NCBI GenBank assembly: GCA_043778415.1
Contig: JAYWGG010000300.1
Location: forward strand, 1-13,520
Direction: 5' to 3'
Length of the DNA: 13,520 nt
DNA from: JAYUHK01 sp043778415
GTDB lineage: Bacteria; Bacteroidota; Bacteroidia; Chitinophagales; Saprospiraceae
Made by a program: the position numbers and the translations under genes. A model generated the notes under the pieces. It had not been told where the DNA came from, did no database searches, and saw only the letters and a program-made list of their open reading frames with translations. Of the stretch, positions 7,785-13,520 are shown one piece after another; position 1 is the first letter of the stretch, and every line of letters begins with the position of its first letter.

Positions 7785-7824
7785 TCAGGAACAAATAATT
7801 TCGTGTAAAATTATTTGTTCCTGA
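7785..7824 (-). repeat. Perfect 17-bp inverted repeat between the surface-protein gene and porP
   Basis: Arms 7785-7801 and 7808-7824 are perfectly complementary, with a 6-base loop (cgtgta). The stem is AT-rich apart from a GG/CC step near its base. It lies 69 bases after the stop of the giant gene and 35 bases before the porP ATG. On the minus strand no T run follows directly, so it is not a classical terminator. It could be a partial terminator, an mRNA processing or stability element that sets the ratio of the two proteins, or a protein-binding palindrome. Confidence 0.65.
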
Positions 7825-7893
7825 TGAGATGATTTTTTATTTGGAATGAGAAAAAAATGAGCAATTCATTTTAGGCACATTTCTTTATTTGAG

Positions 7894-10800
7894 TTAGCGC
7901 AAAAGTGTGATAGAGCCTTTGTATTGTTGTGTTTTTCCAGCTACTACCACGTCTAAAACGTAAAAATAGCCGCCTTCTGGCAAGTCTGTACCGCTCTGGT
8001 CTTTGCCGTCCCATGCTTCCCAAACGCCGTTTGGAGCAGTTCTGGCATCGTGGACTAATTGTCCCCAGCGATTGAAGATTTGGAAAGTCAGATTTTTTGC
8101 GCCGTCGCAAAGATTGATGAGGAATTTATCGTTCAGCCCGTCATTGTTGGGCGTAAAGACTTTCATACTTTCAAAACACTCGCTGCCGATGCCGCCTACC
8201 GTTCCGATAGCGATAGCACTGCAACCGTTTTTATCTTTCACAATAACCGCCAAATCACCAACGGGCAAATTGACCGCCAAAGGCGTTTTCGTATTCGCAA
8301 GGTCATTCCATTGATAACTGAACGGTGCTGTGCCGCCACTCACGAAAGCTGCCGCCGTGCCGTCTGCACCGCCAGCCACCGTCACATTGGTAGTCTGTAC
8401 GCTTACCCGCAGAGAGTCCGAAGGTCCCGTTATCGCAAAGGTTTGTACGACTTTTCGACCCGCCGCGTCGGTGACAGTCACTGTGTGATTGCCTGCGCAA
8501 AAGCCGTTGCCTGTGCTGCCATTGTCCCAGTTGTAAATGTATGGAGAAGCTCCGCCGACTACGTTTACGATTTCAGCTCGTCCGTCGCAATCCCCAAAAC
8601 AAGTAACATTTTTTAATATATTCACTGTCGCCGTCAAACTCGCATCTACCGTGAACACGGCGGTTTTTGAGCAGCCCAAACTATCTACTACCGTGACGCT
8701 ATAAATTCCTGTTGAAAGTCCAGTCACAAAACTTGTGTCGGGAAGGGACGCAATGCTCCACTGATAAGTGTAGTTGTTAGGATTGCCTATGCCACCCGTC
8801 ACTGCCACACTCGCAGAAGTACCGAACACAGATACCGCCACATTGAGCGTAGAGTTCAGACCAACTGTAAAAGTAGCCACTCCGAGTGCATTTGGATTGG
8901 CAGCGTCGTAAACCGTAACTTTATAGATTCCTACTGCCAAGCCTGTCAGGTCTTCCGTCATAGCTCCGTTGTCCCATTTGGTGGTGTAAGTTCCCGAACC
9001 GCCGTTGATTGTTATGTTAATAGCACCATCTGTTCCGTTGGAACATTTTACGTTTGAAACAATGCCTGTGACGGTCAGAGGCACACAAGTCCCAACAGTA
9101 TAAGCACTGCTGAGTAAAATACAACCTCTGATGTCGGTAACGGTCACTTTATGAACGCCCGGGCAAGTGATAAGGTCTTGTGCGGTTGTTCCGTTGTCCC
9201 AGTTGTAGCTGTACGGAAACGTTCCGCCGCTTATCGAAATATCAATACTTCCGTTGCACGGAATGATGTTATTTTGTGCGCAACCAATAATAGCAGTATC
9301 AATTTTGAGTGCCGACGTAGGTTGTGCGACCGTGATAGTTTTTACCAAAGTTTGCGTAGCACCCTTATAGTTAAAAGTAACCGTAAAGGCGTAAGTACCT
9401 CCTGCCAAGTCTGTTATTGCTACATTGCCGTCAATACTGGTAATATTTTGGTTGGGAGCTGCGCCCCACGAGATGCTGTAAACTGGATGTCCGCCCTCAA
9501 TATCAAATTTTACCTGCCCATCGCTGTTACCAAAACAATTCACTGGTTTGGTGACGATGTTTTTGATATTCAAAGGAAAAGGACAGAATGGCACTGTGAA
9601 CGTATCTGACACTACTGCACAGCCATTTTTATCGGTGACAATAACGGTATATTTTGCTGCTTCTATGTTATTAATTCGGTCGCGCGAGCCTTGCATTGGG
9701 TCGTTTGGTCCGAGATCTTGCCAGTTGTAGCTGTACGGAGTTGTGCCGCCAGTTGGTTGGTTGAGATAAATTTTTCCGTCTTTGTTACCATTTCCATTTG
9801 CGCCGCCCGACTCGCAGACGATGCTGCTGAGGCTGACCACCAACGCCGCCGATGCTTTGGAATAAATAGTGTAAGCCCTGACTTCTGACTGTCCGCAGAC
9901 ATCGGTAATGGTACAGGAATAATTTCCAGCCACCACTCCTATCAAGTCTTTGGTGGTCACGCCCGCTACGCTCCAAGCGTAGGAGAAAGGCGCGCAACCG
10001 TCTGTAACAGTTTGAATAATTCTACCTGTCGCAGCTCCAAAGCAATTTACGCTGTCCACTTGCGCAGCAATATTGATAGGCAATGTTCCCTGCGCAACGA
10101 CCGCCGGAGCGGTTTTAATACAGCCTTTTGCATCTCGGACAGTGACGGTGTAAGTACCTGCTTTATTGAGTCCAGTCAAGTTTTGGGCAGTCGAACCCGC
10201 AAATCCCACAGGTCCAGTCCACTGATAGGTGTAAGGCGGAGTACCGCCTGCCACTGTGATATTGACCGTACCGTTGGGCGTTTGGGTAGTTCCAGTCACG
10301 GTTATGACTACCGGAGTTGGCTCGGTGACGGTAAAAGTCTGTGACACGCCGCCGCCTGAAACATCGCTTACGATGACGGTATAAGTGCCTGCTGCGAGTC
10401 CTGTGCGGTCTTGTGGGTCATTGCTGCCTGCCAAATCCGACCAGTCGTACTTGTAAGGTGGAGTTCCACTTCCTGCTATGGAGATGTAGATTGCACCAGT
10501 AGCCGTGCCGAAGCAAGCTGCGCTCACGACGCTGTCAGTAACAATGGTAATGCCCGGCACGATGCGATAAGAAGTATCTTTTTTGCAGCCGTTTCCGTCT
10601 GAAATCGTGACCGTATAAGTCCCTACTGCCAATCCTGTGCGGTTGGCTGGCTCGGGAGCGGTGGTCAAGTCTTGCCAATCATAAGTAAATGGCGACGTGC
10701 CGCCAGTCACATTGAGGGTGATAGCGCCTGTATTTCCATTGGACGGTGTAAGGACAGCACCCGTCAGAATCGGATTAGGCTGCGTCACGACGATGCCTGT

Positions 10801-13520
10801 TAGTATTTTTTGGTCGGACAAAGCATCTGTAACGGTAACGGAGTACGTTCCCGCAGCCAAGTTGCTGCGATTTTGTGGGTCGCTGCTGCCTGCCAAGTCT
10901 GCCCAATCAAAAGTGTAAGGCGTTCTGCCGCCTGTGATATTCAAAGTAATAGCTCCTGTGCTGACTGCGTTGCAAGCAAGGTTGGTGACGCTCGAAGTGA
11001 CGGCAAGCGGAAGCGGCACGGCGGTCACTGACACCAAACCGGGCGCAGATGCAAACTGGGAGGTAATATCTGTGATGTTATTTGACAAGGATATGGCTAC
11101 CTCTGTGGCACTATTGACAAATAATATCGGCGTAGAAGAACCCAAATTACCAACTACTTTGAAACAAAGTTGGTATATCATTGTCCCGTTGGGAACAGTT
11201 TTACCATTTACACCGTCGGCAGCAGTCCAAACAAGCCCCAATCTTCCTCTTTTTGCTTGTGCTTTAGATCCAAAATCTATTCCATAGACAGGACTTAAAC
11301 CAATCGGATTGCCATTGCCAGATACTATAAAGGTATCCAACTTTATAATATTAGTATCCCACGTCATCGTGTAAGACATAGAAACCATATTGATAAAATC
11401 TCTAACGCGAATTGGAACACAAACTGTACCATTCGGTGAAACTGTAACAGTATCGCCTTTTATCTGAAATCCCGTAGTACTGTTGTTAATGACAGTCACT
11501 TTTCCATTTATTAAACTATATGGAAAAATATTAGGGACATTGCCTGTAATCTCAATAGGAAAACCGTTTGGAAGTCCTGGTGCCCCTCTTGGTAATGAAT
11601 CGAATACGAAATTGCTACTTTGTCCAGACGACCCCAATATTTTGTAGCAAACTTCGTAGAGTGTAGTGCCGTTGGGTAGAGTCAATCCTTGCGCCGTTGG
11701 GCTTTGGTCGCTCCATATCAATTTCGCAATTCCACCTACTGTATCCACTGTTAGTTGTCCTAAACCAGTCAAGGCGACAACATTCACTCTCTGATATTTT
11801 ATAATGCTTGAATTCCATTTCATTGCATACTGCAAACTTGTCACTGCATTAAAATTATTGGCTTTTATTTTTACACAAACTGAATCGCCCTGCACCGCAG
11901 ACTCCATCGATGCAAAAATGCTCAATCCAGTGCTGCAAGCACTTCCACTTCCAGTACCTGTGATTTTGAACGTACCTACTTGTTCTGGAATCGGCGCGTA
12001 TGGAATATTTATACCGTATGCTTCTGAAAATAGTGGAGTCTTAGAAACACTGACTGATGCCGTATCGCCTCCATTTCCTACTACCAAAAAACATACCCTG
12101 AATATGGTTGTGTTGTTGGGAAGTGTTACTCCATTTCCGCTCGGAAATTCAAAATTGGTGGTAAGCGTGCCTTTATTTATCAAAGATGCCGTAGTTCCAA
12201 AATTACCCAACGGACTATATCCCGGCAACGTATCAGGTTGCATTGGTATTTGAATACTTGAAAATTTTAATTTATTTATATTCCAATTCAAAGAAAACTG
12301 AAATCCAGTCATTGCCGTAAAGTTTGAAACTTTTACATCTACGCACTTGATACTACACGGAGCTGATGAGTCGTTCACTACCGTTACAGTCATAGGCGAA
12401 TTGGGACCTCCGCAAACAGTAGGTTGTAACACAGCAGTTCTATCCGAAAAACAAGTAGCGGACGTAAAAAGACGCACCGTGTAAGAGGTCGCCGATGCGG
12501 GATTCGATAGATTGCTAACAACAACAAAATTAGTGGAGGGTACAGCGGTGGCAGCCGAATACATTGGTCCTGAATAAGTTGTCCCTACGGAGTAAGCAAC
12601 TCGCAAGTTCGCACTTAATGTATAGCCGAAAAGCTGTAAACTTGCGTTCGAGTTGGCTGTCGTTCCTGCTGCACAGGTTGCTGATGTTGCATTTACTGTA
12701 AAAGATGGAGGCGTACAAGTATTTCCGCAGTTCACTGGATTGAGTGTTACGGTCGTATCTTTGAAGCACATCGCATCTCGAAATACGCGGACGGTATAGG
12801 TCGTAGCAGTCGCTGGATTGGCTAAATTGATAGCCACGCAGCTGTCATTCGGGATATTCGGAGCAGTAGCAAAAGCAGGTCCCGTATAGGTCGCTCCTAC
12901 AGAAAAACTCGCTTTGGCGGTAGCTCCTGCGTTGATATTGGTAATACAAATTCTTGCGTCACTGTTTGCGGTAGTTCCGGTGCAAGTGGCGGGCGTAGTC
13001 GATGCCCTATAAGAAGTCGTCGGACAAGCCGTTCCCGAGCAGGAAGCAGAGTTGAGCGTCACAACGGTATCTTTGAAACAAAGCTGCGCACGATATAACC
13101 GAACCGTATATTGAGTTGGCACAGCGGGATTGGGTAACGTATTAGTTAGAGTTGCATTACCCGACGCTATCGTGCCACACCCGGCAACTGGAGTAGTCGT
13201 AAAACAATTAGCTGAAGAATAAGGCTGCCCCGAAAAGGTCGCTCGAGCGGAAGTTATTGTAACTCCGCTGAGTTTGATGGACGCATTATTATTGGGTGTA
13301 CTTCCCATACAAGTAGCAGGTACTGCCAATGCGGTAGATCTTATTTTGCAAAGAGTACCACTTCCGATATTAGTGAAATCTGGATACGTCTGAACACTTT
13401 GGTGAGTAGGCGAAGCGGGTGGAACTATTAGTTCAGAACGATATATCTCCATAAAAGTAGGTTGGTCATAATAGTTGAGCCAAGAGTTGGTAGCTAATAT
13501 TCTGAATGTCATACCATAAA
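7894..13520 (-). CDS. Giant SprB-like T9SS surface protein with cohesin-like domains, 5' partial
   Basis: Predicted secreted, surface-anchored adhesin or gliding protein. The frame is open to the right edge. The first ATG in the window (13512) has no signal peptide after it and no upstream stop, so the true start lies outside. Residue numbers below count from that ATG (1,872 residues). Three Cys-containing repeats cover 57-367, three cohesin-like domains 373-831 and about twelve SprB-like repeats 838-1770. A gliding-motility type-B C-terminal domain covers 1776-1872, with FTPNNDGLNDKF (1786-1797), RWG (1815-1817), WDG (1834-1836) and the terminal GSITLLR. The protein would cross the outer membrane by type IX secretion and stay surface-attached, probably with help from the PorP-like protein encoded downstream. 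The composition (Thr, Gly, Val, Asn rich, few Lys) is typical of extracellular beta-rich repeats. No catalytic domain is seen in the visible part. The ligand is unknown. Confidence 0.93.
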   Translation of the reverse strand, partial: YGMTFRILATNSWLNYYDQPTFMEIYRSELIVPPASPTHQSVQTYPDFTNIGSGTLCKIRSTALAVPATCMGSTPNNNASIKLSGVTITSARATFSGQPYSSANCFTTTPVAGCGTIASGNATLTNTLPNPAVPTQYTVRLYRAQLCFKDTVVTLNSASCSGTACPTTSYRASTTPATCTGTTANSDARICITNINAGATAKASFSVGATYTGPAFATAPNIPNDSCVAINLANPATATTYTVRVFRDAMCFKDTTVTLNPVNCGNTCTPPSFTVNATSATCAAGTTANSNASLQLFGYTLSANLRVAYSVGTTYSGPMYSAATAVPSTNFVVVSNLSNPASATSYTVRLFTSATCFSDRTAVLQPTVCGGPNSPMTVTVVNDSSAPCSIKCVDVKVSNFTAMTGFQFSLNWNINKLKFSSIQIPMQPDTLPGYSPLGNFGTTASLINKGTLTTNFEFPSGNGVTLPNNTTIFRVCFLVVGNGGDTASVSVSKTPLFSEAYGINIPYAPIPEQVGTFKITGTGSGSACSTGLSIFASMESAVQGDSVCVKIKANNFNAVTSLQYAMKWNSSIIKYQRVNVVALTGLGQLTVDTVGGIAKLIWSDQSPTAQGLTLPNGTTLYEVCYKILGSSGQSSNFVFDSLPRGAPGLPNGFPIEITGNVPNIFPYSLINGKVTVINNSTTGFQIKGDTVTVSPNGTVCVPIRVRDFINMVSMSYTMTWDTNIIKLDTFIVSGNGNPIGLSPVYGIDFGSKAQAKRGRLGLVWTAADGVNGKTVPNGTMIYQLCFKVVGNLGSSTPILFVNSATEVAISLSNNITDITSQFASAPGLVSVTAVPLPLAVTSSVTNLACNAVSTGAITLNITGGRTPYTFDWADLAGSSDPQNRSNLAAGTYSVTVTDALSDQKILTGIVVTQPNPILTGAVLTPSNGNTGAITLNVTGGTSPFTYDWQDLTTAPEPANRTGLAVGTYTVTISDGNGCKKDTSYRIVPGITIVTDSVVSAACFGTATGAIYISIAGSGTPPYKYDWSDLAGSNDPQDRTGLAAGTYTVIVSDVSGGGVSQTFTVTEPTPVVITVTGTTQTPNGTVNITVAGGTPPYTYQWTGPVGFAGSTAQNLTGLNKAGTYTVTVRDAKGCIKTAPAVVAQGTLPINIAAQVDSVNCFGAATGRIIQTVTDGCAPFSYAWSVAGVTTKDLIGVVAGNYSCTITDVCGQSEVRAYTIYSKASAALVVSLSSIVCESGGANGNGNKDGKIYLNQPTGGTTPYSYNWQDLGPNDPMQGSRDRINNIEAAKYTVIVTDKNGCAVVSDTFTVPFCPFPLNIKNIVTKPVNCFGNSDGQVKFDIEGGHPVYSISWGAAPNQNITSIDGNVAITDLAGGTYAFTVTFNYKGATQTLVKTITVAQPTSALKIDTAIIGCAQNNIIPCNGSIDISISGGTFPYSYNWDNGTTAQDLITCPGVHKVTVTDIRGCILLSSAYTVGTCVPLTVTGIVSNVKCSNGTDGAINITINGGSGTYTTKWDNGAMTEDLTGLAVGIYKVTVYDAANPNALGVATFTVGLNSTLNVAVSVFGTSASVAVTGGIGNPNNYTYQWSIASLPDTSFVTGLSTGIYSVTVVDSLGCSKTAVFTVDASLTATVNILKNVTCFGDCDGRAEIVNVVGGASPYIYNWDNGSTGNGFCAGNHTVTVTDAAGRKVVQTFAITGPSDSLRVSVQTTNVTVAGGADGTAAAFVSGGTAPFSYQWNDLANTKTPLAVNLPVGDLAVIVKDKNGCSAIAIGTVGGIGSECFESMKVFTPNNDGLNDKFLINLCDGAKNLTFQIFNRWGQLVHDARTAPNGVWEAWDGKDQSGTDLPEGGYFYVLDVVVAGKTQQYKGSITLLR
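7897..8187 (-). other. Type-B T9SS sorting domain (gliding motility-associated C-terminal)
   Basis: Residues 1776-1872 of the giant protein. The hallmarks are an FTPNNDGLNDKF start, an IFNRWGQLV strand, WDG, the PEGGYFYVL turn-strand and the final GSITLLR. Domains of this class direct export through the type IX secretion apparatus and depend on PorP/SprF-like partners, which fits the gene next door. Confidence 0.93.
8203..11001 (-). repeat. About twelve SprB-like repeats of 70-87 residues
   Basis: Approximate units (residues from the ATG at 13512): 838-912, 913-987, 988-1066, 1067-1142, 1143-1222, 1223-1311, 1312-1398, 1399-1475, 1476-1554, 1555-1625, 1626-1698 and 1699-1770. The shared pattern is a Cys or Gly-rich opening (CFG..TG.I), then GGT.PYTY.W, then a Leu-rich turn, LAAGTYTVTV.D, GC, and a closing TV..P. 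Units 1, 2, 3 and 6 share a longer W-x-DL insert, marking a subfamily. These are Ig-like modules forming a long stalk in SprB-type adhesins. Unit limits are by eye. Confidence 0.88.
11020..12396 (-). repeat. Three tandem cohesin-like domains
   Basis: Units at about residues 373-519, 528-675 and 681-831 (12396-11956, 11931-11488 and 11472-11020). Each has an opening CV.VKV.NF strand, a SLNWN/AMKWN/TMTWD motif followed by I.KL or I.KY, a GTL or GLVW strand, then a LPNGTT.Y.VCYK- or LPNNTTIFRVCF-type signature and a closing TI or VTV strand. This agrees with the cohesin fold (Pfam cohesin family) as found in Bacteroidota surface proteins. In cellulosomes cohesins bind dockerins. No dockerin calcium loop was noticed in the window, so the binding partner is unknown. 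Divergence between the three units suggests an old duplication. Confidence 0.75.
12412..13344 (-). repeat. Three Cys-containing repeats of about 100 residues in the N-terminal visible part
   Basis: Units at about residues 57-158, 164-262 and 267-367. Each has an ATC..GT(T/S)..N(S/N)(N/D)A opening, a central Y.GP or FSGQPY strand region, NP....YTVR(L/V)(Y/F), a CF.D motif (C145, C249, C354) and a closing C about ten residues later (C158, C262, C367). The regular Cys spacing suggests disulfides outside the cell. I recognise the pattern only as a beta-sandwich-like module seen in Bacteroidota surface proteins and cannot name a family. Confidence 0.7.

Noticed and set aside
7894..13512. ATG at 13512 as the true start of the giant protein
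   Set aside because: No signal peptide follows, and the frame continues open through the last bases of the window, so the gene almost certainly begins beyond the right edge.

Overview
The window looks like chromosomal DNA of a Bacteroidota bacterium, probably from the gliding or Saprospira/Cytophaga side of the phylum. The evidence is a very large type IX secretion (T9SS) substrate with SprB-type repeats and a type-B sorting domain, a PorP/SprF-family outer-membrane partner, and A-rich leaders without clear Shine-Dalgarno sites. No RNA genes, CRISPR arrays or insertion sequences were seen.

Left part (1-5664, all minus strand): a type III-like restriction-modification operon read right to left. 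It starts with res (helicase-nuclease, complete, 5664 to 2563). A damaged dinD-like gene follows (2566 to about 2352), overlapping the res stop by 4 bases. Then comes mod (adenine-N6 methyltransferase, starting at 2348 and running off the left edge). The mod gene is a mosaic: its central stretch (about 1020-1575), where the target recognition domain should lie, is far more AT-rich than both flanks, as expected if recognition specificity was exchanged by recombination. The middle gene keeps a DinD/Bro-N-like N-terminus, then loses frame. A second frame carries the expected continuation and stops three bases before the mod ATG.

Middle (5665-6813): a 273-base AT-rich divergent gap, then a NarL/LuxR-type response regulator on the plus strand (ATG at 5938). 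Its phosphoacceptor aspartate is replaced by asparagine and the usual switch Thr/Ser position holds proline, so it probably does not work by normal phosphorylation. It converges on the porP gene across about 200 bases of AT-rich DNA.

Right part (6814-13520, minus strand): a cell-surface pair. The upstream gene is open to the right edge (at least 1,872 residues in window). It encodes, in order, three Cys-containing repeats of about 100 residues, three cohesin-like domains, about twelve SprB-like beta repeats and a gliding-motility-type C-terminal domain. Downstream, after a perfect 17-bp hairpin, lies a PorP/SprF-family protein with a signal peptide. By analogy with SprB-SprF, the small protein would help export or anchor the giant one on the surface.

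The strongest leads are the recombined recognition domain of mod, the decaying dinD-like gene in the restriction operon, the unphosphorylatable response regulator, and the combination of cohesin-like domains with SprB repeats in one T9SS substrate.
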